Of a stretch of DNA of 64,000 nt, positions 38,477-49,396 are shown piece after piece. The stretch is taken from contig CM046878.1 in NCBI GenBank assembly GCA_025667525.1, positions 396,432,974 through 396,496,973 on the forward strand, read 5' to 3'. The first letter of the stretch is position 1, and each line of letters begins with the position of its first letter. Under the pieces are notes generated by a model. It did not search any database, was not told where the DNA came from, and was given only the letters and a program-made list of their open reading frames with translations. Position numbers and translations under genes: made by a program. Source of the stretch: Glebionis coronaria (taxonomy: Eukaryota > Streptophyta > Magnoliopsida > Asterales > Asteraceae).

Positions 38477-38906
38477 TTGAAACCATGTTTTTCTAGGTTT
38501 TTGGGAAAAACTAAGACTTTTTCAAAAAGTTGCAAATCTTGGAATTTTACCTCTATTAGCATCAAATTATGCTAGGGTTGCAAAAAGCAACACATTCACA
38601 AAGAATGTCTTGAAAAGGGTGACAAAATATTTAAATATCATTTTGAACCAATTTTAGTCAAGTTTTTAGAGGTTGTGATAGATTTAGGTTCAATTTTAAT
38701 TTCAAATTAAAGTTGATTAGTGTGCACAAAAGGATAGAAACACACAAAGCTAAATCCATAGATCAACAACATGAAACATTCATGAAGGAAGCAAGTACAA
38801 TGACAAATAAAATTAACTAATACATAGCTAGCTTAACATTAAATCTAGATAAGTAGTTTTCTTTGGCTTGGTTTTGTTGAAAACTCTTATTAAGAAAACT
38901 TATCAT

Positions 38907-39606
38907 TCATCTCCTAGGAGGAGGCATGGAGAACAAGGCAAGCAAGAACTCATGCAACCTCTTATGTAATCCAAACATATCCATCCTAAGGTTATGGATG
39001 ATGTAGTGGTTGTAAAGAGAACATGGACAACTAAGACCATGTGTTTGTTGAAACCCATAGTATGGATCACCCAAAAGGAGGGAAAGTGGAACACCCAAAA
39101 TTGGAATGTTTGAGTTGGGTGGAGGTGGAGGAGGTTTGTTCTCCAAGGGTGATGTGGGTGAAAGTGGAGGCATGTTCCCTAAAGGGGAAATGGGTGAGTG
39201 TGGAGGTAAGTTCTCCAAGGTTGGTGAAATGGGTGAATTTGGAGGGGTAAATGGTGAAGTCACCAAAGTGTCTCAAAGTCATTCACAAAATGAATGCTTT
39301 AGATTGGTTGGGGTTGTGTGGTCACATCCAAGGGTGCACTTGGAGTGAAGGGTGAATAGAGCTCATTCATTCTTGAGTTGAATGAAGAGGAGGTAGAACC
39401 AATGGAGTGGTTAGTACCATGGGTGGATGATTTCTTGCATGGTGCAAGAGGTGGGGAAGGTGATGAAGAAATGAGGATAGGAACCATCTCATTCTTAGGT
39501 GTGTGGAAAGGTGAGGAGTTAGGCTTGGCTACCTTAATCCTTATTTTTTCAGTGTTTTCCTTGGGGTGGAGGTCTTGGAAGTGTTTGAGGTTTTGGTACA
39601 CACCAT
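38907..39606 (-). pseudogene. Element D ORF2 (two frames): Pro/Ser-rich protein of unknown function
   Basis: An ATG at 39606 in a good context (CCATGG) opens about 102 codons (VYQNLKHFQDLHPKEN...) ending at 39299. A second frame, 39266-38907, has no ATG but 119 open codons with tandem motifs such as SPISPLGNMPPLSPTSPLEN and a C-terminal part (FGLHKRLHEFLLALF). The two are probably one gene separated by a frameshift or a splice. There is no known domain. The composition matches ORF3 (Pro/Ser/Asn), so the two may be diverged relatives; the C-terminal YEKLNFLEFLL and HKRLHEFLLAL are alike. Confidence 0.42.
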
Positions 39607-39834
39607 GGTTGTTTAGGGTTAAGGGAGGTATGTTTGATGTGTGAAGAACATGGCAAACAAGGTGGGTTTAAATGGGTGAAGGGATGATCCAAACTAGTAA
39701 TGGATTAAAATCATTTTAGGTGAATAATGAATTTAGGTAAGCTAGTTAAGGAAATGTGCAGTTTATTACTGAAAATCATGCAAGGTTTACACAGATTTAA
39801 GAAAAACAGTGTAAAGCAAAAGATGTTGTCGTGC

Positions 39835-39920
39835 ACAGTGGCTGGCGGTTCCTTATTTAGGACCGGCGGTACCTTATCGATAAGGATCCGCGGGTCGATA
39901 TGGAACCGCGACCAGAGGGC
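39835..39920 (-). repeat. Nested hairpin module (D, before ORF2)
   Basis: The outer arms GGCGGTTCC and GGAACCGC enclose an inner stem GCGGTACCTTATC / GATAAGGATCCGC. Inner and outer types are swapped relative to the ORF3 module. Confidence 0.82.
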
Positions 39921-40199
39921 TTTCAAAAATTTCACCTCCCAAATTTTGGTTAACCCAGAATTTTACCAAAAGATTTACAAGCCAAAGTTAACTACAGATC
40001 ATAATCTAATAAGCTAACTATCACAAAGATGTACAAAGCTATGTAAATCACAAGCATCATGGCATAAACAATATTAAGGATCAAAATAAATAATAATCCA
40101 AACATGTAGCATAAGTTAATACACATTCAAGATAGTAAAAAAATATTGTTCAACATTACATGTTTACCAACATGTATTCTTTGAAAACCTTCAAAGCTT

Positions 40200-41420
40200 T
40201 CACCTTCTCTTTTTGCCCAATCCCTTGATCATATTCCCCAAGAACTTGAAACCTTTTCTTGATTCAACCCGGTGTTCGTGCAAATCCCCTCGAGTTCTAA
40301 GGTTTTCACGGTAAAGATGCTCCATATTGAGATCTTTCGGTACTTCACTAGAATGATGAGGAGGAGGAGCTAAGTCTTCAAATTCATCCTCGAATGGGTT
40401 TGAGGATGGATGGGAATTACTCGAAGAGTGGAAATGAGAACTAGTACCTATGCCATCACCATCACTTGTTGGCATGTCCATGTCCTCATCATCCATCTCT
40501 TGATGATCAGATTTTCTCGATCCTCGATCACTTCTTGTCTTTCTTGCATATGCCTCTGGAATAGGCAACATAACCCGATGAACCGGGTAGAAGCGAGAGA
40601 GATCGAGGTGGGGAAAATCATGAGCAACCCTTTTGAAAAGGCGAGTTAGAAGCATAGCATAGGGAAGGTTTGTTTTGGGCTTCGAAAGGGAATAATTGAT
40701 TCGTCGAGCGATATAGAATGCCAAGTTGTACTTGGTGGATGTAAAGATGCAACTCAACATATGCCCCATACACACCGGGATATGATCTCGGTTTCCACCA
40801 AGACAAAAGACATTCTCCCTAATGATATTGGCCCATTGGACCATAAAATCCTTAAGGTCGCTAGAGAGCACTTCATATCGATTCACATTTTGTACATTTG
40901 AATGAAGGCTTCTCACAACGTTTCCATCACGCTCTTTCGAGATGATGTCAAGGATGAACTCTAGATCAATTTCGGTGAGGTCATTTGGAGGTTTATCGTA
41001 GGATTCCGAGAGAGCATCAAGTCTCCATTTATCCGTAAAACGACAAGTGCCTTCATATGGCACACCGAGAATTTGACCAAAGTTTTCGAGGGAGTATTGA
41101 ATCAATTGATCCTTCAACACGAAACGAATGAAAATTTCTCCATTGTATTCAAGCATGGAGTAGGTGCTAAAGAATTCAAGAAGGAATAAGGGGTAAATAT
41201 CTTCTTCTATGTTGAGCAAGCAATCAAACCCCGAAAGCTCAAACATAGATTGGATATAGTCATAACCCGTTATTTCCTTGTCAACGACTCTACCCTCATG
41301 GAAACAACGAGTGGAAAGGGATGGAAAAGCGTTTTGAAGTTGGGGGGAAGAATAGGTTTGGGAGAGGTTTGGCATGTATTGTCTAGTGTATTGATGATCC
41401 TTTCTAAATTGAGAAGGCAT
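40200..41420 (-). CDS. Element D ORF1: intact 406-aa plant retroelement protein, possibly Gag-like
   Basis: It starts at ATG 41420 and is open to the stop. The N-terminal two thirds are globular, with signatures CFHEGRVVDKEI, YPLFLLEFFSTYSML, SLENFGQILGVPYEGTCRF, NIIRENVFCLGGNRDHIPVC and NLPYAMLLTRLFKRV. Residues ~290-365 are acidic and Ser/His-rich (DDEDMDMPTSDGDG, SSNSHPSSNPFEDEFEDL). The tail is basic (GLGKKRR). I recall many plant, notably Asteraceae, hypothetical proteins with the ENVFCLGG-RDH and LPYGMLLTRLF motifs, usually inside repeats; function unknown. There is no zinc knuckle, protease or RT. It is the best preserved ORF in the window. Its position after the leader suggests a Gag-like or packaging role, which is inference. 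Confidence 0.72.
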   Translation of the reverse strand: MPSQFRKDHQYTRQYMPNLSQTYSSPQLQNAFPSLSTRCFHEGRVVDKEITGYDYIQSMFELSGFDCLLNIEEDIYPLFLLEFFSTYSMLEYNGEIFIRFVLKDQLIQYSLENFGQILGVPYEGTCRFTDKWRLDALSESYDKPPNDLTEIDLEFILDIISKERDGNVVRSLHSNVQNVNRYEVLSSDLKDFMVQWANIIRENVFCLGGNRDHIPVCMGHMLSCIFTSTKYNLAFYIARRINYSLSKPKTNLPYAMLLTRLFKRVAHDFPHLDLSRFYPVHRVMLPIPEAYARKTRSDRGSRKSDHQEMDDEDMDMPTSDGDGIGTSSHFHSSSNSHPSSNPFEDEFEDLAPPPHHSSEVPKDLNMEHLYRENLRTRGDLHEHRVESRKGFKFLGNMIKGLGKKRR

Positions 41421-41429
41421 GATTAGTAC

Positions 41430-41923
41430 CTAAATAAACATAAGACAATATTTTTCCAATCACTCATATGAAAAATAAAATCAAAAATTGAAAATATGAA
41501 AATGTGTTATATCAATTTCTTGACAAACAAAGGATTGGATCCATATCATTTTCATGTTCACAATGCATATATTCCATCGTTAACCAAGAACACATGAACT
41601 ATGTTGGATCAACAATGGATTAGAACATTGGTTTTTCAAAACAAGGTTTTTTAGGTAAGCATTAACAATGTCATTACCTACTTGTTCATGGGTTCATCTC
41701 AAATCCATCTTTTAACCAAAATCATTTAGCCAAAATTCGGATTTGGTTTACAAGTGGGTTTTAGTGAAATCTTAATGAATATGAACCTAAGGAATCATAG
41801 TAAAATAACCATGTCAACCCACATTCCTATTAAGGTTTTAATTCAATTTCAATTTTAAAAATCCCCAATTATGAAAGGATGAACCCTAGAACAAAATAGA
41901 TGAAATTGAAAGAAAATACTTAC
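41430..41923 (-). other. Candidate leader intron upstream of D ORF1
   Basis: On - a strong donor GTAAGTATTT begins at 41923, and TTTATTTAG ends at 41430, nine bases before the ORF1 ATG. The sequence between is AT-rich and non-coding. Removal would join the leader directly to the start codon. No transcript evidence. Confidence 0.45.
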
Positions 41924-42114
41924 AATTATTTGATGTTAGATGATGGATGAGTGAAATCCACAACTTGGAATCAATCAATTTGAGTGATTGAAGGTTTTTG
42001 AAGCTTCAACAATGGTGGAAAAGGTAAAACTCGTCGGTTGTGTGTTTTTGGGAGAGAGAGATAGTGGTTTGAAAATGAATAAAATAATCAAACTGGCGCT
42101 CTGACTCAAATTCC

Positions 42115-42185
42115 TGCCCGCGGTTCCTTATCGATAAGGAACCGCGCCTTTCAGCCGCTGAGATAAAGAACCGCCTCCAGAGGTC
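42115..42185 (-). repeat. Hairpin module (D, before ORF1)
   Basis: A perfect 28-bp palindrome at 42119-42146; one arm is CGCGGTTCCTTATC and the other is its exact reverse complement. AAGAACCGCCTCCAGAGG follows, the degraded outer arm and module end. Confidence 0.88.
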
Positions 42186-43318
42186 GGTTTTTATCTATGA
42201 AGGACGCCAAATTTTGAAAACCAAGTTTTTCTAAAATACTTAAAATTAAATCATGAGCCTTTTAGAATATCATTGGATCATCATAAGACTAAGCAATATG
42301 CCTTAACGAAGGATTACGAGTTAAATCAAGATCGAAAAGAATCGAAACGGACAAACGAATACTCGTAGCAAAACGACTAAGTGGAGAGAAGACAAGGGAA
42401 GTGAATCAAGACTAGGACCAATGCTCAAGGGATTAATGACAATCTTCAAATAGTAGTAACGAAGAGCTTGTGTCATATATAGTGGTTTAAGACGTGCCTT
42501 TCCGGCGAAACGTTAAACGGCTTTGGTAATGAATAAGCACAAAGCAATTATTCAAGTATAGACTAAGATCATTTTCAATAATAGTCTTAGTCTAAACCAA
42601 AATATGAGCAAGGTATTAATTCACTTTCTCTCCCACAAAGGTCCTACTAACCGTATGGGTGCAAACCATGGAAATCATGCTTGATACTTTAAGCTTCTAC
42701 TAACTCACTCTACATCACCATAGTGAGTCAAGTATCCAAGCAATGAAGGTTTGAGAAGATAATGGAAAAGAAACACAAACCACAAATAAATGTCAAGGCA
42801 AGGATGCCGAGAACAAGCACATAGTCAAGTAATGATAAAAAGAATGATCAAAGGGCGTGTGGAAGAACAAAAGCGTACCTTGGCCACAAAGAGCAATCCA
42901 TGAAGGAATAAGTTCTATGCCCAATCAATGACTATGATGAGTACTAAGTCTTCAAGGACTAGTATCATTCCCAATCATCTTGGTATCATCACTCAAAGAT
43001 TTTAAAGATAAATGAAGATGAGTCTTCTACAAGTTCAAGTAACTCAATCCACAACCAATTAAGTGATTGATCTTCATGAGTACCTACACAAAGCAAGATG
43101 CAAACTAGTAGATACATTTCAAGAGTATATCTAAAATGCATAAGGCTACTAATCTTATGTGGGATGCAATATTATCAATTAAAAGACCTATTTTTCAAAG
43201 AAAACATAGTTTTGACCAAAGAGAAACTTTAGTATAACTTGACCTTCTAATTTGAGGAGACAATGGATCGATCCAAGTTTCAAAGTACAATATACTTCAA
43301 AGATCTTGAGTGACCATT
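42186..43318 (-). other. Leader of element D, non-coding
   Basis: Between primer site and first hairpin module I see no ORF worth reporting and no repeat. Confidence 0.5.
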
Positions 43319-43330
43319 GCTCTGATACCA
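43319..43330 (-). other. Primer-binding site of element D
   Basis: TGGTATCAGAGC on -, two bases after the LTR end. Confidence 0.92.
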
Positions 43331-43332
43331 AT

Positions 43333-44924
43333 TGTAGAAACTAGAAGGGGGTTGAATAGTTTCTCTTCGATTGGTGACTAACTTAAAATTGCTTTCAATT
43401 TGGTTTGTATCAAAACTATCTTTTACTTGAGGCTAAGTTGCATAATGATTAGGTTCAATTCAAATGCACTAGCAAAGATAATAGGTAAGTGTAATGATAA
43501 TGAAATAAGTAAAGAGTAAGGAAGGAGACAACCTAGTGGGAAGACACCAAGATTTATAGTGGTTCGACAACGAGGCTCTATCCTCGTTTCTACTCCACTC
43601 CTCGAGTACACCTACTCGAGATTTCCACTATATCCTCAAGCTACCTTCTCGGCGGAAAAAACCTTACATCGTTGCTTACATTATTTTCCGACACTAAGCT
43701 AAATGTGGAGACCTAATCTTTATCTAGGACCAATCTACACAACGTTGCCTACTTCACAATTTAACGACACAAGGCTGGATGTCGAGTTCTAATCTTAAGG
43801 TAGAACCAATCTTCACGACGTTGCCTACTTCACCATTTTACGACACAAGGCTGGATGTCGAGTTCTAATCGAAAGCTAGAACCAATCTTCACGACTCTTC
43901 ACTTTGAAGCTAAGTGAGAACTTCACACAACACAACTACTAGTCACTTTATAGTTTAGTGAGAACTCACAAGACACAACCACATCACTTTATAGTTTAGT
44001 GAGAACTCCTAATCAAATCTATTACAACTCAACTAGACTTATCCATGTACACACATGTATCTTGGATTTACACAACACAAATCCAAGCAAACACATATGC
44101 AATGGATGTACACAACAAATCCAAGTATCCACAAATAACTTAGATGAACACAACTAATCCAAGTATTCATAAATACATTGGATTGACCTAAAACAAAAAG
44201 GGTATCATGATGAATATGACTAGCTCATAGATTCATCATTATCACAACACTAGTGAGTGAGTGATCTTCTCATTAGACAAGGTAAAGGAGGGGATCAAGA
44301 GGATAATCATATGTAAACATCCTTAACAATTTAAGTGATCATTTACTAATGATTATGCTATAGAAAATAGAAAGAGGGCTGAGAAAAACGTCCAAGAGGC
44401 TTGCTGGAAAATGAGATTTGACCCACTATATAAAGGAGACAAAGTATAACGGATCTATAACGGCTAGCTGTGCGCGGTACCTTATCTCACCCCGCGGTTC
44501 CATATCGCTAAGGAACCGCGTAGGTACTTAAGGTACCGCCACTAGACTACGCTCCGTTTTTTGTCTTTTAGTGGGGTGGGAATATATGAGGTATTTGAAA
44601 CCTTCAAAGGATATTCTAACAGCATTTGGAATATGCTATATTCAAATTTTCATTTTCCATTTTAATAAAACATTTTCTAAAAAAGAAAGTTTATTAAAAA
44701 GTCTTTTGTCATATTTAACAAAAGTGAGTTTTAAGGATAATCATTTTGATGATCACTATGTATGATTAAGAAAGGTTAGTGATATGATTATTACCTTGAT
44801 GATAGTGTTAGTTAAATAATTCATTTTGTGTTTTAAACTAAATATGTTGTATGGTTTGTTGTGATCAAAACTAAGAAAGATTAGTTAACACTAATAATGT
44901 TTTTAGGCATCACTTGCATTAACA
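43333..44924 (-). repeat. 5' LTR of element D
   Basis: 1592 bp, matching 35353-36941 with about 35-40 differences by eye, including a short insertion near 44891. Candidate TATA TTTATATA on - at 44427-44434. Confidence 0.92.
44471..44550 (-). repeat. Nested hairpin module (D 5' LTR)
   Basis: Outer arms GCGGTACCTTA / TTAAGGTACCGC and inner pair CGCGGTTCC / GGAACCGCG. The inner pair is perfect here, while in the 3' LTR one base is changed. It lies just upstream (on -) of the TATA candidate. Confidence 0.82.
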
Positions 44925-44929
44925 CCTTG
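44925..44929. other. Target-site duplication of element D, right copy
   Basis: CCTTG, matching 35348-35352. Confidence 0.9.
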
Positions 44930-45168
44930 TGTTATAAAAGGAGGCTTTAGGGTTCATTATTGATATACTTTTTACTCACTTTCATTGTACTCAATCGATA
45001 ATCAATACAAGTGAAAATTTAGTATACATTGTGTTTTGCTTTGTTCTTTGCTCTAAGTGTTAATTCCGCATAACAGTTAGATTGTCATAAACACAAAGTT
45101 TCTCTACGTGTTATACTTGATTTAATCTCGTTAACACAAATCTAATCGATCTAAGTTTGGGATCAACA
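44930..45168 (+). repeat. 5' LTR of the copia element, second part
   Basis: It continues the LTR after D and ends GGGATCAACA. It includes TATAAAAG at 44933-44940, probably the copia TATA box, only a few bases from the D insertion point. Confidence 0.82.
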
Positions 45169-45170
45169 AG

Positions 45171-45182
45171 TGGTATCAGAGC
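45171..45182 (+). other. Primer-binding site of the copia element
   Basis: TGGTATCAGAGC, two bases after the LTR. Confidence 0.93.
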
Positions 45183-45242
45183 TTGTTGAGGAACTTTGAT
45201 CAGAACCCAAAATCCTAATCGTATCAAAACCCTAAAATCATC

Positions 45243-46374
45243 ATGTTGACCTCAACCTCAGAAACCCAAAATTCAGCATCCTCTAATCATAACCTCAAAA
45301 TCCCCATGCTTGACCCTGATAACTTTGAACTATGGAAGTTCAATTTTGAGCAATATCTCCAAGTGGATAACTATATTCTCTGGGAGGTCGTTGAGCTTGA
45401 AAACAAGTTCAACCAGGAACAAAAGATCTTGGACTCCATTGAGAAAAGGAGAACAGCCAATGCTAAGGATGAAGAATTGCTTCCTAGACCTGAAGAAGGA
45501 AGAGCCACCTCAGCTGCAGAGGTAGCTGACAAAAGACTTGATATGAAGACTTTGAGTATTCTCAAACTAGCCATTGGAAGCAAGAATCAACAAAAATTCA
45601 GAAAGTATGAATCTGCAAAAGAGCTTTGGGAAGCCCTTGAGATCACCTATGGTGGTAATGAGGACACTCTCAAACAAAGGAAGAAGCAAATACTTATGGA
45701 ATCTACTCTCTTTAAATCTTGACCTAATGAAAAGCTAAGTGAGATAAGAAGTCGTCTTCAAGATATCACTAGCAAGCTGGCAATCATGGAGACTGAATTT
45801 GAAGATGATGACATTAATGTTGCTTTCCTTGGAGCTCTTGGAGATGGGTGGGAAATTCATGCCAAGTCAATGATTGCCACTCAAGCCTACAAGAACATGA
45901 CTTTTGATGACATCTATAATCAACTGAAAGTCATGGAATCTGAAGTTATTCTCAAACAAGGAAGTAAAACACCTTCTAAAAGTATGACGTTCATCTCTCA
46001 CAATGATTCCTCATACGCTGACAACTCTTGCTTCGTCAACTGACAAACTTCTCATGACAACGGCTCAATAGACGTTGATACATATAACTATGCTTCACCA
46101 AGTCTTAAACCAGCAGGAGTTGATTTGGATACTGTATGTGCTTATGTTGCTTCTTTGCCCAATGGATCTTCAATTGGTTTTGAAGATCTTCAGCAAATTA
46201 ATGATATTGTTCTTGAGGAGATGGATATCAAGTGGAATATGGCTCTTAGCATTATAAGAGCTAGTAGGTGGAACAAGAGATTTAGAAGGAAGATGACTTT
46301 CAATAGCAAAGAAACTGCTGGATTTGATAAATGCAAAGTTGAGTGTTTCAGTTGTCATAGAATGGGACACTTTG
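45243..46374 (+). pseudogene. gag: Ty1/copia gag, with two stops, truncated by element G
   Basis: A single frame from ATG 45243. The capsid part has the copia pattern: MLDPDNFELWKFNFEQYL, NAKDEELLPRPEEG, then AKELWEALEITYGG and FLGALGDGWEI. TGA codons interrupt at 45720 and 46041. The end reads VLEEMDIKWNMALS, then KVECFSCHRMGHF, the first two thirds of a CCHC zinc knuckle, where LTR G begins. The GFDK-KVECF-CH-MGHFAREC form is usual for plant copia gag. Protease, integrase and RT are not in the window. Confidence 0.92.
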
Positions 46375-46908
46375 TGTAAAACCTGCATATAAATGCCATG
46401 AACAGTACAATACATAAACATACAAACCAATTAAAACTTGTCCTTTTATGTCATGAACACGTGTCACGAATATTAAATTCAGAAACTACGTACGTGTTAG
46501 TGCACGATAATTATTAAGTACGTTGTAATACACGATAATTATTAATTATAATAAATATAATCACGAGCATATGATCACGAACATTAAAACATGAACATGT
46601 GAACTACGTATTAAATATTATTACACGATAAACAAGTATTACGTATAATATATATATATCATGAATATTAAAACACGAACCAATACGAAGGTTTAATAAA
46701 CACGAACGAACACGTAAATAGTTAAACACGAACAAAACTCGGGAATCCCTTTGGGCTAATGGTTGTCGCGGACACAAGGAGGCAAGAGGGGGCCCAAGCC
46801 CATTTTATTTTTGGTTAACTAAAGAAAACAAAACACAGAGTTTTCATTCTCAGAATTTTAACAAAAAACTAAAAACCCTAGCTTTGTTTGTCTCCTCTTG
46901 CCGCTGGC

Positions 46909-46916
46909 TATATAAG
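46909..46916 (+). promoter_or_regulatory. Candidate TATA box of LTR G
   Basis: TATATAAG preceded by GGC, followed about 30 bp on by GTTCAGTTG. LTR H has the weaker GGGTATAACA in the same context. Confidence 0.55.
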
Positions 46917-47194
46917 ACACCAAGGGGTGTTCAGTTGATTTTGATTATTGATTTCGGGATTAAACATGTTCGTGTTCTTAGTTATTTTTCAAGCACGTGT
47001 TCAGTATCATCATAAACCTTGATCTTTTATTTTTATTTTTCTTTAATTATGTTCATGTGACTAATATTGAAAAAATAACTAACAACATGTAGATCAAATC
47101 AAGAAAACTTGAATAAGTGGGGTTTTGGTGGGGTTTGTTCGGCCGACACGCACAACCGAGAGCGCAATATCTCGCCTTGGTCTTGCGATCACCA

Positions 47195-47405
47195 ACAACC
47201 GAGACCCCAAGGTCTCGGTGTGGACTTGGTGGTTCGGCAGCATGGACAAGGCATCCCGACTCAAGTCGGGTGCCGTTTGCTTTGTTTTGAGTCTCGGCGC
47301 AGCAGCAACAAGCACCACCGGCATCAGCCAGCGGCTGTTTTGTTCGTACAGTGGGAACCACAGCCCAAACTGGGGGAACCACCGGCTACAGCCGCTGGTG
47401 TACTC
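47195..47405. repeat. Palindrome cluster in LTR G
   Basis: CCGAGACC-CCAA-GGTCTCGG (47199-47218), CCCGAC-TCAA-GTCGGG (47255-47270) and an imperfect ACCACCGGCT-AC-AGCCGCTGGT near 47379-47400. Confidence 0.75.
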
Positions 47406-47947
47406 GGTTCAGCAATGGCTAGCGGAGCCACGACAGTGGCAATCGGCTAGACCAGGTTAGCCACTATCGGGGTTGTTTTGGTTCGGGTTATCTTTCTACA
47501 TATATGTAAAACACGGGTCGGCCACAGGATTATTTTTACAAGGAAAAATTAAATTAATTAAACATGACTAATAATTAATTTAATTAATCATGTACTTAGG
47601 CTATATTTATTTTTAATAAATGATACATGTTTTAACGTAAGTATTTTGTTATTTAATTTAGACTATAGTTATTAATTAATTATTAAAACATGGACTTATA
47701 ATTAATTAATAATTCATGACTTAGGTTATAATTAATAAAGTATTAATACATGATTAACCTATGTATTTTATTTAGACTAATTTAATTAAATCATACCTTT
47801 ATTTAATTAAATCATATAACCTATAGTTTATTATATTACCATGACATTTAATTAATAAACTCTACTATTAATTACATGACTTATGACGTTTAACCAGTAA
47901 ACTTTAACTTATATTATTAGCTTATTAATCCAGCTTATTTCTGAATA

Positions 47948-48150
47948 TGGAAACTTTCTATTTCAGGAAACTTACTATTTTTGGAAACTTTCTATTTTTA
48001 GAAACTGATCTATTTTTAGAAAGTAATCTATTTTTGGAAACTTTCTATTTTTGGAAACTTTCTATTTTTGGAAACTTTATATTTTTGGAAACTTTATATT
48101 TTTGGAAACTTTCTATTTTAGGAAACCTGCTAATTTTTAGAAAGTTACTT
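47948..48150 (+). repeat. 17-18 bp tandem repeat in LTR G
   Basis: Repeats of GGAAACTTTCTATTTTT type, about ten copies. LTR H has the same unit at 55679-55880, so it is an old part of the LTR. Confidence 0.85.
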
Positions 48151-49383
48151 ATTATTACGCAACAAGTATAATAATACAAGAATACAAGATAACACTTATT
48201 CATAATACATGAAATACATGATTTATACAGTATACCATTTAAAATAGTAAATAAGACAAGAACATATAAGACAAGCTAAGAACATGTTATAACCAGTAAC
48301 GTACTCAGTAATTAGACAACTTATACATGTCCCTTATTTATGTAGCATTAGTGAGGTCAGGGTAGGATTATTCATCCTTTCGTCTTTCCTCGTTCACTGG
48401 ACACACGGTACGGATTTTCCGTCCTTCAGTATGTACATTCTTTCCTTATTAGGATTCCCCGTTTGCAGCCAACTGTTTTCCCAAGTATATGTTATATATT
48501 TTTTGATTACTTATGTTTAGTTTTAAATGCCTAAGCCATATACATGCATGACCAGTGTCACCTAGTTATGGAGGTACAATAATCATAACACTGGAGGCAC
48601 CAGTGTTATGACTTCCCCAAGGCGGAGTGATTGCTCGTGGCGTCCCTTTACAGTTTTGGCCTTATATTTATATTAACATGTGGGGCGTATGGGTGCATCC
48701 TAGTTACATGTTTTACAAGATTCTCATGGTGAATGCGATGTGTGCCTTGCATCCTTCACAAGGAGTTGATCCCTCCTACCCAGACTAATTAGTTAGAGCC
48801 AACCCCTCTAATTGCATGATGAGGTCTCCTCTCCAAGTATTCAGGCACGGTGGAACCTCATGACCTATATGGGATATTTGCTAATTAATATAGTTTTCAT
48901 ATAAAAACATAAGTCTTTTCAAATTATAAAACTAGTTTTATGAACATGTTCTAGGTTATCTAGGACTTATACATTTCCGCTGCTATTAGTCTTTTATACT
49001 TATGTCATTTCATGCAATACTTGTATATCCGTTCATTGGGCGTTATGGTCAGCCGTTTTCCTTTCATGTTCCCAAATGGCAGGTACTCAATGGCGCTCGT
49101 AGACTTTAAGAGTATGTGCATATGGATTGGAAGCTATCTAGCCTTCATTACTTTATGCATTTTCCATACCTTACGCTACTTTATTTCTTTGGACATTGTT
49201 TAGTCCTTTCTCATTTCATTACTTATATTCATGTGTGTTGAGCTTATACTTGGACTACCGATGTTTGTTTCCCGTATTTCCATTCATGGTCATTTAATGT
49301 TTTTGAACATTTACCTTGCATGCTTTGATGACACGCCATATTACCTATGATATTCCATTTACCAAAATGGGGTGTTACAATTA

Positions 49384-49396
49384 TGGTATCAGAGCC
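49384..49396 (+). other. Primer-binding site of element G
   Basis: TGGTATCAGAGCC four bases after the LTR, matching tRNA-iMet. Confidence 0.93.

Larger units (their letters stand above)
35353..44924 (-). mobile_element. Element D: non-autonomous LTR element, Sirevirus-like cis signals
   Basis: LTRs 35353-36941 and 43333-44924 (about 97-98% identical by eye) are flanked by CCTTG duplications. On - the order is 5' LTR, tRNA-iMet primer site, leader, three ORF blocks, several purine tracts, 3' LTR. There is no RT, RNase H or integrase. The tract AAAAAAGGGGGAGAT against an LTR starting TGTTAATGCAAG, with further GGGGGAG tracts just upstream, is a Sirevirus (Ty1/copia) hallmark as I know it. A hairpin module precedes each ORF block and also lies in U3. 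The 406-codon ORF is intact, so the copy may still be able to express its protein. Confidence 0.88.
35097..46374 (+). mobile_element. Ty1/copia element, 5' part, interrupted by D and cut by G
   Basis: A short LTR (35097-35352 plus 44930-45168, about 495 bp after removing D), a tRNA-iMet primer site and a gag gene reading on +. It is inserted in LTR F. Element D sits inside its LTR, and element G breaks its gag at 46374; pol is not in the window. Confidence 0.87.
46375..49379 (+). repeat. 5' LTR of element G
   Basis: 3005 bp from TGTAAAACCTGC to GGGGTGTTACA. It contains a TATA box, a palindrome cluster (about 47190-47400) and a 17-18 bp repeat. Confidence 0.9.

Noticed and set aside
39041..40649. 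Gly-rich and other + strand frames inside element D
   Set aside because: Antisense reflections of the Pro/Ser-rich ORF2 and of ORF1 on -; no independent support.
45171..45182. tRNA-Met-like sequence (also at the other primer sites)
   Set aside because: Only the 12-13 base primer-binding complement is present; there is no tRNA gene.
47053..47460. Overlapping 110-codon frames on both strands
   Set aside because: They lie in the GC-rich palindrome cluster of LTR G, where symmetry keeps both strands open; similar short frames occur in LTR H at 54762-55125 and 63158-63369.
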